Shown here piece after piece: positions 1 to 7,870 of a DNA stretch of 44,078 nucleotides (position 1 is the stretch's first letter; each line of letters starts with the position of its first letter). The DNA is from Lentzea fradiae (GTDB lineage Bacteria > Actinomycetota > Actinomycetes > Mycobacteriales > Pseudonocardiaceae): positions 1 to 44,078 of the forward strand of contig NZ_FNCC01000027.1 in NCBI RefSeq assembly GCF_900100955.1, in the 5' to 3' direction. The position numbers and the translations under genes are program-made. The notes beneath the pieces were generated by a model, which ran no database searches, was not told where the DNA came from, and was given only the letters and a program-made list of their open reading frames with translations.

Positions 1-14
1 GTTTCACGTGAAAC
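1..14. promoter_or_regulatory. parS: parS centromere site 1 (perfect)
   Basis: The sequence GTTTCACGTGAAAC is a perfect 14-bp palindrome identical to the actinobacterial and Bacillus parS core bound by ParB. It lies just upstream of rsmG-parA-parB, the usual place for parS clusters near oriC. The stretch 15-108 after it shows no gene. Confidence 0.93.
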
Positions 15-108
15 GGCGCCCAGGATTTGGCGCACCAACCGCCCCATCCGTCATGATGGTCACCTGGCATTCGCCAGCTTTTCCACCCGGCTGCCGGACT
101 TCCGCGCC

Positions 109-792
109 GTGTGGTTTCACGTGAAACGCTCGCGGACGGAGAACATGGCCGGGGAGTTGCCCGACAACGCGAAGCTCGTCTTCGGTGAGCACGTCGACCG
201 TGCTGCCGAGTTCGTCAGGCTCCTGGAGGAGCACGGCGTCGAGCGTGGACTGATCGGTCCTCGCGAGGTCGACAAGATTTGGGATCGTCACGTGCTCAAC
301 TCGGCCGTGATCGAGGAGCTGTTCAGTCAGAACGAGCGGGTGGTGGACGTCGGGTCCGGCGCCGGGTTGCCGGGGGTACCCCTCGCCATCGCTCGGCCGG
401 ATCTTCGCATCACTCTTCTCGAACCCATGGCGCGTCGTGTCGCCTGGCTCGAGGAGGTGACGGAGCGGCTCGACCTCGCCAACGTGACCGTCCTGCGTGG
501 GCGTGCGGAGGAGGGGCCGATCCGGGCTCAGCTGAAGAACTGCGACTCGGTGACGGCGCGGGCGGTGGCTCCGCTGGAGAAGCTGACGAAGTGGTGCCTG
601 CCGCTCCTCAAGGGTGGCGGGCGGATGGTGGCGCTCAAGGGTGAGCGTGCGCAGGAAGAGCTCGACCGCGATGGCGAGGCGGTGCGGAAGGCCGGGGGCG
701 GCAACGCTCAGGTCGTCGTGGTCGGGGCCGATGTCCTCGAAGTTCCCACGACGGTGCTCATCGTCGAACGCCAGACGCGGAGGGATCGGTGA
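109..792 (+). CDS. rsmG: 16S rRNA (guanine-527-N7)-methyltransferase RsmG (GidB)
   Basis: RsmG uses S-adenosylmethionine to methylate G527 of 16S rRNA in the small ribosomal subunit. The 227-residue product has the family signature GPREVDKIWDRHVLNS at about 50-65, SAM motif I (VVDVGSGAGLPG) at about 78-89, and LLEP at about 103. Length is normal. The start is uncertain: GTG 109 and GTG 121 lack a Shine-Dalgarno (SD) sequence, while ATG 145 has a GGAG only 3 nt upstream. I kept GTG 109 because a parS-encoded FHVK-type N-terminus is, from memory, common in actinobacterial homologues. Its stop overlaps the parA start (GTGA), so the three genes are probably co-translated. The neighbours parA and parB are the classic origin-proximal arrangement. 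Confidence 0.93.
   Translation: MWFHVKRSRTENMAGELPDNAKLVFGEHVDRAAEFVRLLEEHGVERGLIGPREVDKIWDRHVLNSAVIEELFSQNERVVDVGSGAGLPGVPLAIARPDLRITLLEPMARRVAWLEEVTERLDLANVTVLRGRAEEGPIRAQLKNCDSVTARAVAPLEKLTKWCLPLLKGGGRMVALKGERAQEELDRDGEAVRKAGGGNAQVVVVGADVLEVPTTVLIVERQTRRDR
114..127. promoter_or_regulatory. parS: parS site 2 (perfect), inside the rsmG start
   Basis: This is a second perfect GTTTCACGTGAAAC, 113 bp after the first. If rsmG starts at GTG 109, the site is read as Phe-His-Val-Lys-Arg at codons 3-7. It may therefore both load ParB and encode the RsmG N-terminus. Confidence 0.92.
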
Positions 793-1922
793 GCGTGTAC
801 CCGGAGTTCCAGTCCGCGGATGTTCCACGTGAAACGGCGCCGCCCAGGCACGCGACCCCCGACCATCCAACTCAGAACCGCCCAGCCCAGCACCCGCCCC
901 AGAACCACCAGACCCAGAACCACCAGACCCAGAACCAGGCGGCCCGGAACCAGGTACCTCCGAGGCACGCGACCCCGAACCACGCACCCCCGAAGCGTGC
1001 GTCCCAACCCCAAGCCAAGCCGACCAACAACGGAGATGACAGCGCCGTGGTGTGGACCCCGATTGCAGAAGAGGCGGCTCGAGCGGCAAGCGTGCTGCAC
1101 CCCGACGAGTCGCTCCTCCCCCGCCCTGCCCACCGCCGGGTGATCACCGTCGCCAACCAGAAGGGTGGCGTCGGCAAGACGACGAGCACGGTGAACCTCG
1201 CCGCGGCGCTCGCGATCCACGGGCTCAAGGTGCTCGTGATCGACCTCGACCCGCAGGGCAACGCCAGCACGGCGCTCGCGGTCGAGCACCGGAGTGGGAC
1301 GCCGTCCGTCTACGAGGTGCTGATCGGTGAGATGTCCATCGCCGAGGCGGCTCAGGTCAGCCCGACGTCGCCGAACCTCTACTGCGTGCCCGCGACGATC
1401 GACCTCGCCGGCGCCGAGATCGAGCTGGTGTCGATGGTGGCGCGCGAGTCGCGGCTGAAGGAGGCGCTCTCCCCCGAGGCGCTCGACCAGCTGCAGCCCG
1501 ACTACGTCTTCATCGACTGCCCGCCGAGCCTCGGGCTGCTGACCGTCAACGCGATGGTCGCCGCGCTGGAGGTGCTGATCCCCATCCAGTGCGAGTACTA
1601 CGCGCTGGAGGGTCTGAGCCAGCTGCTGCGCAACATCGAGCTGGTGCAGCAGCACCTCAACCCGGACCTCTCGATCTCCACGATCCTCCTCACGATGTAC
1701 GACGGCCGCACGAAGCTCGCGGACCAGGTGACGAGTGAGGTGCGCGGTCACTTCGGCGACGTGGCGCTGAGGACCGTGATCCCGCGCAGCGTGAAGGTCT
1801 CCGAGGCGCCGGGCTTCGGGCAGACGGTCTTGACCTACGATCCGGGTTCGAGGGGATCGATGAGCTACCTCGACGCAGCCAAGGAGATCGCGGTGCGCGG
1901 GGCGCGGAGGGAAGGCGCATGA
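789..1922 (+). CDS. parA: ParA chromosome-partitioning ATPase (Soj family)
   Basis: ParA is a Walker-type ATPase that binds DNA non-specifically and, with ParB-parS, moves replicated origins. The deviant Walker A motif KGGVGKTT lies at about 125-132, followed by the DLDPQGNAS switch I region and FIDCPPSLG. The core ends with the usual KVSEAPGFGQ segment. Residues 1-75 are a low-complexity Pro/Gln/Asn/His tail that most ParA proteins lack, with a short tandem repeat. GTG 789 is supported by GGAGGG at 779-784 and by the GTGA overlap with rsmG, so the tail appears to be translated. A parS-like site lies in codons 12-16. The stop overlaps parB as ATGA. Confidence 0.95.
   Translation: MSVYPEFQSADVPRETAPPRHATPDHPTQNRPAQHPPQNHQTQNHQTQNQAARNQVPPRHATPNHAPPKRASQPQAKPTNNGDDSAVVWTPIAEEAARAASVLHPDESLLPRPAHRRVITVANQKGGVGKTTSTVNLAAALAIHGLKVLVIDLDPQGNASTALAVEHRSGTPSVYEVLIGEMSIAEAAQVSPTSPNLYCVPATIDLAGAEIELVSMVARESRLKEALSPEALDQLQPDYVFIDCPPSLGLLTVNAMVAALEVLIPIQCEYYALEGLSQLLRNIELVQQHLNPDLSISTILLTMYDGRTKLADQVTSEVRGHFGDVALRTVIPRSVKVSEAPGFGQTVLTYDPGSRGSMSYLDAAKEIAVRGARREGA
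822..835. promoter_or_regulatory. parS: parS-like site 3 (one mismatch), inside parA
   Basis: GTTCCACGTGAAAC differs from the parS consensus by one base (T4 to C). It lies in the 5' end of parA and is read as Val-Pro-Arg-Glu-Thr. Degenerate parS copies like this are typical of actinomycete clusters. ParB occupancy here is inferred. Confidence 0.75.
901..930. repeat. two perfect 15-bp tandem repeats in parA
   Basis: The unit AGAACCACCAGACCC occurs twice head to tail and is followed by a partial third copy (AGAACC). It encodes the repeated Asn-His-Gln-Thr-Gln of the ParA tail. Such units can expand or contract by slippage without changing frame. Confidence 0.85.
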
Positions 1923-2896
1923 CGGAACAGCGCAAGGGTGGGCTCGGGCGCGGTCTCGCCGCACTCATCCCCCAGGGGCCGCCTGCCGGTGCGCCCGCTG
2001 CCGTCCGCACGGCCGCGGTGCCCGCCAGGTCGGCGGTGGCCCAGGCGGCCCAGGTGACGCAGCCGATGAACGAGGTCGCGGGAGCTGTCTACCGGGAGAT
2101 CCCGGTGACCGCGATCAAGACGAACCCGAAGCAGCCGCGTCAGGTGTTCGACCCGGATGCGATCAACGAGCTCTCGTTCTCCATCAAGGAGTTCGGGCTC
2201 ATGCAGCCGATCGTGGTGCGCGAGCTGACCGCCGACACCTACGAGCTCGTCATGGGCGAGCGGCGGTGGCGGGCCACGCAGCAGGCCGGGCTCAAGACGA
2301 TCCCGGCGATCGTGCGGCAGACCGCGGACGACGTGATGCTGCGGGACGCGCTGCTGGAGAACATCCACCGCGTCCAGCTGAACCCGCTCGAAGAGGCGGC
2401 GGCCTACCAGCAGCTGCTGGAGGAGTTCGGTGTCACGCACGAGGAGCTGGCGGACCGCATCGGTCGCAGCCGGCCGGTCGTCACGAACACCATCCGGCTG
2501 CTGAAGCTCCCCCTCCCCGTCCAGCGCCGGGTCGCCGCGGGCGTGCTGAGCGCCGGGCACGCGCGGGCGCTCCTCGGGTTGGACGACGCCGGGACGCAGG
2601 AGGATCTCGCGGCACGGATCGTCGCGGAGGGCATGTCGGTCCGCGCGACCGAAGAGGCCGTCACGATCGCGAAGAACGAGAAGCCGAAAAAGGAGAAGAC
2701 CGCCCCGCGCAAGCAGATCCACGCGCCGGGTCTGCAGGAGCTCGCCGAGCGCCTCTCCGACAACTTCGACACCCGCGTGAAGGTCGAGCTCGGGCAGCGG
2801 AAGGGCCGGATCGTGGTCGAGTTCGGGTCGGTTGACGATCTTGAACGCATCGTCGGCATGATCAGCCCGAACACGACAATTCGGACATCGGAGTAG
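1919..2896 (+). CDS. parB: ParB chromosome-partitioning protein (CTP-dependent parS-binding clamp)
   Basis: ParB loads at parS, spreads as a CTP-switched DNA clamp and stimulates ParA. The 325-residue product begins with the conserved GLGRGLAALIP tail at about 8-18. The CTP-binding ParB/Srx domain has NPKQPR at about 69-74 and GERRWRA at 113-119, then the ENIHR segment at about 147-151. The helix-turn-helix is at about 171-196 (GVTHEELADRIGRSRP), and a dimerisation domain follows. ATG 1919 overlaps the parA stop (ATGA). The gene ends 40 nt before a strong hairpin, so it closes the rsmG-parAB unit. Confidence 0.97.
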   Translation: MTEQRKGGLGRGLAALIPQGPPAGAPAAVRTAAVPARSAVAQAAQVTQPMNEVAGAVYREIPVTAIKTNPKQPRQVFDPDAINELSFSIKEFGLMQPIVVRELTADTYELVMGERRWRATQQAGLKTIPAIVRQTADDVMLRDALLENIHRVQLNPLEEAAAYQQLLEEFGVTHEELADRIGRSRPVVTNTIRLLKLPLPVQRRVAAGVLSAGHARALLGLDDAGTQEDLAARIVAEGMSVRATEEAVTIAKNEKPKKEKTAPRKQIHAPGLQELAERLSDNFDTRVKVELGQRKGRIVVEFGSVDDLERIVGMISPNTTIRTSE

Positions 2897-2936
2897 GCCC
2901 ATAGGATCACCCACGGGCCTTATGTCACGGTGACGA

Positions 2937-2970
2937 TGACGCCCCGCAGCTGAAAAGCTACGGGGCGTCA
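2937..2970. terminator. bidirectional hairpin between convergent parB and ddl
   Basis: The arms TGACGCCCCG and CGGGGCGTCA pair perfectly. After one C-A mismatch AGCT pairs with AGCT, leaving a GAAA loop. The hairpin sits between two converging genes. There is no strong U-tract, as is usual for actinomycete terminators. Confidence 0.8.
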
Positions 2971-3007
2971 CCTATTTTCACGATCCGTTGGAGTGGTCGA
3001 AAACCGC

Positions 3008-3952
3008 TCAGCGAGCGACGGCGCGCTCGACCAAGCCGGCGTAGATCTCGCCCAGCGACTGCCCCGCCGCCTCGACGGCCATCGGCAGGAGCGACGTCTC
3101 GGTCAGCCCCGGCGACACGTTCACTTCGAGGAAGTAGACGGTGCCGTCGTCGGCCACCACCGCGTCGGTCCGCGACACGTCCCGCAGCCCGAGCAGCCGG
3201 TGCGCCGCCACCGCCAGCTCCCCGACCGCCTTGGCCGCGGTGGCGTCGAGCCGCGCCGGTGCGTGGAAGTCGGTCAGTCCGGCGGTGTACCGGGCGGTGT
3301 AGTCGTACACGCCGCTCTCCGGAACGATCTCGACAGCGGGCAGCGCCGTCGGACCGTCGGGTCCGTCGATCACCGTGACCGCCACCTCCACCCCGGAGAT
3401 GAACTGCTCGGCCAGGACGGTGTCGCCGTACGCCAGGCACCCGACCATCGCCGGGGGCAGCTCCGCGGCGTCACGGACGACCTGGGCGCCCAGCGCCGAC
3501 CCACCCTGGTCCGGCTTGAGCATCAACGGCAGCCCGAGCGTCGACACCATCGCGTCGAGCACGGGCCGCGCGCCCAGCTCCCGGAACGTCGCGTGCGGCA
3601 GTACGACCCACTCCGGCGTCGCGAGCCCGGCACGGGCCAGCTCGGCCTTGGCGGTCGGCTTGTCCCACGCCCGGCGGCACGCCCGCGAGTCGGTGCCGAC
3701 GTACGGGACGCCGAACATCTCCAGGATCGCCTGCACCGACCCGTTCTCGCCCTCGCCGCCGTGCAGCGCGACGACGACGGCGTCCGGCCGGCTCTCCCGG
3801 AGCCGCGTCAGCAACGACGCGTCCGCGTCCCACTCCTCCACCGTGAGGCCGGCCGACCGCAGGGCGGCGGACAGCCGGCGACCCGAGCGGATCGAGACCT
3901 CGCGTTCGTGGGAGAGCCCACCGGACAGCACAGCGACCATGCGGTCAGCCAC
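3008..3952 (-). CDS. ddl: D-alanine--D-alanine ligase family protein
   Basis: This is an ATP-grasp ligase that joins two D-alanines for peptidoglycan precursor synthesis in the cytoplasm. It is 314 residues, the usual length. Visible motifs are HEREVS at 15-20 (substrate Glu), the ATP-grasp lysine K146 in KPDQGGSALG, the EQFISGVEV strand at about 172-180, and the Mg-binding FLEVNVSPG at about 264-272. The omega-loop region reads YDYTARYTAGLTDF rather than the common YEAKY form, so this may be a paralogue with altered substrate preference. A D-Ala-D-Lac ligase is less likely. It follows the aminotransferase by 16 nt on the same strand, so the two are probably co-transcribed. Confidence 0.88.
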   Translation of the reverse strand: MADRMVAVLSGGLSHEREVSIRSGRRLSAALRSAGLTVEEWDADASLLTRLRESRPDAVVVALHGGEGENGSVQAILEMFGVPYVGTDSRACRRAWDKPTAKAELARAGLATPEWVVLPHATFRELGARPVLDAMVSTLGLPLMLKPDQGGSALGAQVVRDAAELPPAMVGCLAYGDTVLAEQFISGVEVAVTVIDGPDGPTALPAVEIVPESGVYDYTARYTAGLTDFHAPARLDATAAKAVGELAVAAHRLLGLRDVSRTDAVVADDGTVYFLEVNVSPGLTETSLLPMAVEAAGQSLGEIYAGLVERAVAR

Positions 3953-3968
3953 AGCACAACTCCAAGGA

Positions 3969-5285
3969 TCAGGCGGTGTCAGGCGACGGGGTCTGCGGAC
4001 CGGACAGCTGACGGCCCGGCGTCGCCCCGAACGTCTCGGCCAGCTGCATCTCTTCCTCGATGACGTTCGCCAGCCGGCGCACGCCCTCGCGGATTCGCTC
4101 CGGGGTCGGGTAGCAGTACGAGATGCGCAACTGCCGCGAACCGAACCCGTCCGCGTAGAACCCGGTGCCGGACGCGTAGGCCACGCGGGCCGTCACGGCA
4201 CGGGGAAGCATCGCCTTCGTGTCGATGCCCTCCGGCACCGTCACCCAGACGTAGAAACCGCCGTCGGGGATGTTCCACGTGGAACCTTGCGGCATGTGCT
4301 GCTCCAGCGCCGAGATGGCGGCGTCACGCCGTTCCCGGTACGCCTCCCGGTACGTCTTGATCTGTCCCTTCCAGTCCTGGGTCGACAGGTACCGGGACAC
4401 GACCATCTGGTTCAGCGTCGGCGGGCACAGCGTGGCCGACTCGGCGGCCAGCACCAGCTTCTCGCGGACCGCGTGCGGCGCGAGCACCCAGCCGACCCGC
4501 AGACCGGCGGCGAACGTCTTGGAGAACGACCCGAGGTACACGACGTTGTCCGGGTCCATCGACCGCAGCGCCGGGTAGGTCTGGCCGTCGAACCCGAGCA
4601 GCCCGTACGGGTTGTCCTCCACGACCAGCACCCCGTAGGTGCGGCAGATCTCCAGGATCTCGGCCCGCCGGGACACCGCCAGCGTCACACCGGCCGGGTT
4701 GTGGAAGTTCGGGATCGTGTAGAGGAACTTGACCCGCTGACCAGCGCGTTTGCAGGCTTCCAGCGCCTCGCGCAGCAGCGAGGGCACGAGCCCTTCCGCG
4801 TCCATGGCGACGTGGACGACCTGCGCCTGGTAGGCGGTGAACGACCCGAGGGCCCCCACGTACGACGGTCCCTCGGCGATCACCACGTCACCGGGGTCGC
4901 AGAAGATCCGGGTGACCATGTCGAGGCCCATCTGCGAGCCCACGGTCACGACGACGTCGTCCGGGTGGCCGTTGATGCCCTCCAGCGCCATCACGTCGCA
5001 GATCTGCTCGCGCAGCAGCGGAACGCCGTGCGCCGAGCCGTACTGCAAGGCCACCAGGCCCTCGGTGGCGACGAGCTGGCCGATCTCCGCGGACAGCGAC
5101 TCCAGCGGCAGCGCGGCCAGGTGCGGCATGCCGCCGGCCAGCGAGACGACCTCGGGACGGGATGCCACCGCGAAGAGTGCCCGGATCTCCGATGCCGTCA
5201 TCCCTGCCGTGCGCGCTGCGTAGCGGCGGAGGTGGGGGTCGAGGCTTCTGGGGCCCTGCTTGGCGGGCTGTCCGGGCACAGTCAT
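3969..5285 (-). CDS. PLP-dependent class I/II aminotransferase (2-aminoadipate/aromatic type)
   Basis: This is a fold-type I aminotransferase of 438 residues, resembling the catalytic half of MocR proteins and LysN/ARO8 enzymes but without a winged helix domain. The PLP-binding region shows IPNFHNPAGV at about 191-200, EDNPYG at about 223-228 and the Schiff-base lysine K256 in GSFSKTFAAGLRVGW. The start ATG at 5285 has AGGAG just upstream. It lies ahead of ddl by 16 nt. The amino donor and acceptor cannot be read from the sequence. A parS-like palindrome is embedded at 4272-4285. Confidence 0.88.
   Translation of the reverse strand: MTVPGQPAKQGPRSLDPHLRRYAARTAGMTASEIRALFAVASRPEVVSLAGGMPHLAALPLESLSAEIGQLVATEGLVALQYGSAHGVPLLREQICDVMALEGINGHPDDVVVTVGSQMGLDMVTRIFCDPGDVVIAEGPSYVGALGSFTAYQAQVVHVAMDAEGLVPSLLREALEACKRAGQRVKFLYTIPNFHNPAGVTLAVSRRAEILEICRTYGVLVVEDNPYGLLGFDGQTYPALRSMDPDNVVYLGSFSKTFAAGLRVGWVLAPHAVREKLVLAAESATLCPPTLNQMVVSRYLSTQDWKGQIKTYREAYRERRDAAISALEQHMPQGSTWNIPDGGFYVWVTVPEGIDTKAMLPRAVTARVAYASGTGFYADGFGSRQLRISYCYPTPERIREGVRRLANVIEEEMQLAETFGATPGRQLSGPQTPSPDTA
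4272..4285. promoter_or_regulatory. parS: parS-like site 4 (symmetric variant), inside the aminotransferase gene
   Basis: GTTCCACGTGGAAC is a perfect 14-bp palindrome that differs from consensus parS by symmetric changes at positions 4 and 11. It is read on the minus strand as Gly-Ser-Thr-Trp-Asn. Retained symmetry suggests selection as a binding site. ParB binding is inferred. Confidence 0.65.
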
Positions 5286-5418
5286 GGGGACTCCTGAATG
5301 GGAATTGTCCCGAGCGAGTGTAACCGTCGTCCCGTTCAGGGCACGCGCCTTCCGGCTTCCGTCACATTCGCTTACCCTCGTATGGGTTCACTGTGTGTGT
5401 TGAGGGGTGGAGGTCGGG

Positions 5419-6051
5419 GTGTCCCGTCGCGTCGTGGGCGTCACGCTGGACAACCTGGAGCATCTCTCCAAGCACAGCAGGACGTGCGTTTTCTGGGAGC
5501 TGGCCCCTCACCTGCGCGAACAGGCCGAGGAGTACGGGGACACGGAGTTCGAGAAGGAAGCCTGGGTCTCCAGCGTCCTGCTCGAGTGGGGTTCCTGTGG
5601 CCGCATCATCTACTGCGACGGCATCCCCGCCGGTTCGGTCTTCTACGCACCACCGGCCGCCGTGCCGCGCAGTGCCGCCTTCCCCACCTCGCCGGTGAGC
5701 CCGGACGCGGTCCTGATGACGTCGCTCGACGTCCTCCCGGAGTTCCGCGGCGGCGGGCTGGCCCGTGTGCTCGTCCAGGCCGTGGCGAAGGACCTGACGC
5801 GTCGCGGTGTGAAGGCCATCGAGGCGTTCGGCGACATGCGCCCGGACGACGAGGGCGCGAGCTGCGTCACGCCCGCCGAGTTCCTCACGAGCGTCGGCTT
5901 CAAGACCGTGCGGCCGCACCCCCGCTGGCCCCGGTTGCGCATGGAGCTGCGCAGCTCCATCACGTGGAAGGAAGACGTCGAGGCCGCGCTGGAGCGCCTC
6001 CTCAACAGCGTCACCGTCTCCACCGCGGAACCGAGCTTCCGCCCCGTCTGA
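5419..6051 (+). CDS. GNAT-family N-acetyltransferase
   Basis: This is a GCN5-type acetyltransferase of about 210 residues; its substrate is unknown. The acetyl-CoA-binding motif A appears as SLDVLPEFRGGGLARVL at about residues 102-118, followed by the predicted helix and a C-terminal motif near EFLTSVGF. I chose GTG 5419 because GGAGG at 5409-5413 sits 5 nt upstream; the in-frame GTG 5407 has poor spacing. The gene diverges from the aminotransferase across 133 bp and converges on cwlM at a strong hairpin. A GNAT gene between the parAB and cwlM regions is a recurring actinobacterial arrangement as far as I recall. Confidence 0.82.
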   Translation: MSRRVVGVTLDNLEHLSKHSRTCVFWELAPHLREQAEEYGDTEFEKEAWVSSVLLEWGSCGRIIYCDGIPAGSVFYAPPAAVPRSAAFPTSPVSPDAVLMTSLDVLPEFRGGGLARVLVQAVAKDLTRRGVKAIEAFGDMRPDDEGASCVTPAEFLTSVGFKTVRPHPRWPRLRMELRSSITWKEDVEAALERLLNSVTVSTAEPSFRPV

Positions 6052-6078
6052 CCCGCACGTCTCCCGCGTCCTTCCGGA

Positions 6079-6125
6079 AACGCGGGGCCCTACATTTCCT
6101 GTGAGGAAACGTAGGGCCCCGCGTT
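6079..6125. terminator. very strong bidirectional hairpin between the GNAT gene and cwlM
   Basis: A 15-bp perfect stem (AACGCGGGGCCCTAC with its complement) is followed by one mismatch and a further 6 bp (TTTCCT/AGGAAA) around a GTG loop. It lies between convergent genes and probably stops transcription from both sides. Confidence 0.88.
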
Positions 6126-6145
6126 GCTTGAAAAGAGCCGGGGCG

Positions 6146-7285
6146 TCAGCCCTTGGACATCTCGTACCGCAGCAGGTCGTTGAACGTGAACGTGCCCGTC
6201 GGCTGGTCGTCCTTGCCGAGCAGGTACAGGCGCTTCACGGCCACGAGGATGCCCTCGGCCACGATGTCGCGGAAACCGGGCGTCGCCAGGCGGGCGCGGT
6301 CCTCGGCGTTGGTCAGGTAGCCGACCTCGACGCGGACGGCCGTGCAACGGGTGAGCCGCAGCAGGTCCCACGTCTTCGGGTGCGACCCGCAGTTCGACAT
6401 CGTCGTGCGGGCGGTGACCTCGCGCTGGATGAACCCCGCGAGCGCCTCGCCGACCGTCGACGACGTGCCGTTGCCCGTGCCGTAGTGGAACGTCGCCACG
6501 CCCTGCGCGTGCGGCGACGAGTTGCCGTCGCTGTGCAGGGACAGGATCAGGTCGGCACCGGCCTCGTTCGCGAACCGGGCGCGCTCCGCCTCGTCCGGGC
6601 AGTTGTCCGGACCGCGGGTGAGCAGCGCCTCCATGCCGGTGGCGGCCATCTTGCCCTCGAGCCTGCGCGCGAGGTCCAGCATCAGGTCGGCCTCGGACAG
6701 GCCGTTGACCACGACACCGCGGTCCTGGCCGCCGTGACCGGGGTCGATGACGATGCGCTTGCCGGACAGCCTCGACCCGGCACCGCGCAGCCGCTCCTGC
6801 TCGCGCAGCAGCTGCGGACGGCCACCGCGCACCTTCGGCTGGAGCTGGCGCAACGCGCGCACCGTGTCCGGTCCGCACATGCCGTCGACGATGAGGCCGT
6901 AGTCGCGCTGGAAGTTCCTCAGCGCCTGCTCGGTCTGCTGGCCGAACACGCCGTTGGCGCGGCCGGCGTCGTACCCGAGCTCCAGCAGGCGTTCCTGCAA
7001 CATCAGCACGTCGTCGCCGGTCGTCGGCTGCGACATCAGGAACGCGAGCGGGCGGTCCCCCAGCCGGAACGTCGCGTCGCGCAGCGCGCGGTAGGTCGCC
7101 GGGCCGACGATGCCGTCGATGATCAGCCCCCGCTGCTGCTGGAACGCGCGCACGGCGTGCTCGACCTGCTGGTCGAACACCGGCGGCGCCTGGGGGTCGG
7201 CCGACGGAAGGAGTCCGAGTTTGGTCAGGGTCGACCGGATCTCGGCAACATCACTTCCGACGTCCCCGCGGCGGAGCAGCTGCAT
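6146..7285 (-). CDS. cwlM: N-acetylmuramoyl-L-alanine amidase with two peptidoglycan-binding domains (CwlM-like)
   Basis: The protein has two N-terminal PG_binding_1 domains (about 5-68 and 88-145), then an Amidase_3 domain. The zinc and catalytic positions look intact: His in IDPGHGGQDRG, Glu in GLSEADL, His in SLHSDGN and Glu in RVEVGYLTN. There is no signal peptide, as in mycobacterial CwlM, which acts in the cytoplasm as a phospho-regulated activator of MurA. The family link is established knowledge; the same role here is inferred from synteny with sigM-trxB-trxA. ATG 7285 is preceded by GAGGG. Longer in-frame starts up to 7402 would run toward the upstream hairpin and lack support. Confidence 0.88.
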   Translation of the reverse strand: MQLLRRGDVGSDVAEIRSTLTKLGLLPSADPQAPPVFDQQVEHAVRAFQQQRGLIIDGIVGPATYRALRDATFRLGDRPLAFLMSQPTTGDDVLMLQERLLELGYDAGRANGVFGQQTEQALRNFQRDYGLIVDGMCGPDTVRALRQLQPKVRGGRPQLLREQERLRGAGSRLSGKRIVIDPGHGGQDRGVVVNGLSEADLMLDLARRLEGKMAATGMEALLTRGPDNCPDEAERARFANEAGADLILSLHSDGNSSPHAQGVATFHYGTGNGTSSTVGEALAGFIQREVTARTTMSNCGSHPKTWDLLRLTRCTAVRVEVGYLTNAEDRARLATPGFRDIVAEGILVAVKRLYLLGKDDQPTGTFTFNDLLRYEMSKG

Positions 7286-7421
7286 GCACCCTCGCTCGAC
7301 TAGGGCGCCGAACCTGGTCGGCGCGTCAGTTGGGAAGTCCTCATTGTGCCCTGCCGCTCTCAGTGATCGATGCAGGGCTACTCGCTGTCGTACCGGGATC
7401 ACCCGCCCGGCATCTCGGACG

Positions 7422-7464
7422 AACGTGACCCGCCCGTCTTATCGATAGACGGGCGGGTCACGTT
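7422..7464. terminator. 18-bp perfect stem terminator downstream of trxA
   Basis: AACGTGACCCGCCCGTCT pairs over all 18 bases with 7447-7464 around a 7-nt loop. It follows trxA on the minus strand and precedes cwlM, which probably has its own promoter in 7286-7421. No clear promoter motif was recognised there. Confidence 0.85.
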
Positions 7465-7505
7465 GCGCGTTGCACCCGACTTCTTCGCCGGGGTGACTTC
7501 TTTCG

Positions 7506-7835
7506 TCAGGCCAGGACGTCCTGCAGGTCCTTCAGCAGCGCGGCCTTGGGCTTCGCGCCGACGATCTGCTTCACCGGACGGCCGCCCTGGAACAGGATCA
7601 GCGTCGGCACGGACATGATCTGGTAGTCGCGGGCGATCGACGGGTTGGCGTCGATGTCGACCTTCGCGACCGTCAGCTTCTCGCTGTGCTCGGCCGCGAT
7701 CTCCTCCAGCACCGGCGCGACCATCTTGCACGGGCCGCACCAGGTCGCCCAGAAGTCGACCAGGACGGGCTTCTCGCTGGTCAGCACGTCGTCCGCGAAC
7801 GACTTGTCGGTCACCGTGACGGTGGGGCCTGCCAT
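7506..7835 (-). CDS. trxA: thioredoxin
   Basis: TrxA is a small cytoplasmic dithiol-disulfide carrier reduced by TrxB. The 109-residue product has the active site WCGPCK in WATWCGPCKMVAP and the cis-proline SVPTLILF segment. ATG 7835 is preceded by GGGAGA. A longer frame to 7949 reads into trxB and lacks support. It follows trxB by 35 nt and ends just before a strong hairpin. Confidence 0.97.
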   Translation of the reverse strand: MAGPTVTVTDKSFADDVLTSEKPVLVDFWATWCGPCKMVAPVLEEIAAEHSEKLTVAKVDIDANPSIARDYQIMSVPTLILFQGGRPVKQIVGAKPKAALLKDLQDVLA

Positions 7836-7870
7836 GTTGATCTCCCTAGAAGAGTCTCGCAGAAGGAACT

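Noticed and set aside
4..1089. Long minus-strand frame rich in Gly-Ser repeats
   Set aside because: It is antisense to rsmG and parA, and its GSG-like repeats are the complement of the Pro/Gln codons and 15-bp repeats in parA. No SD and no recognisable domain.
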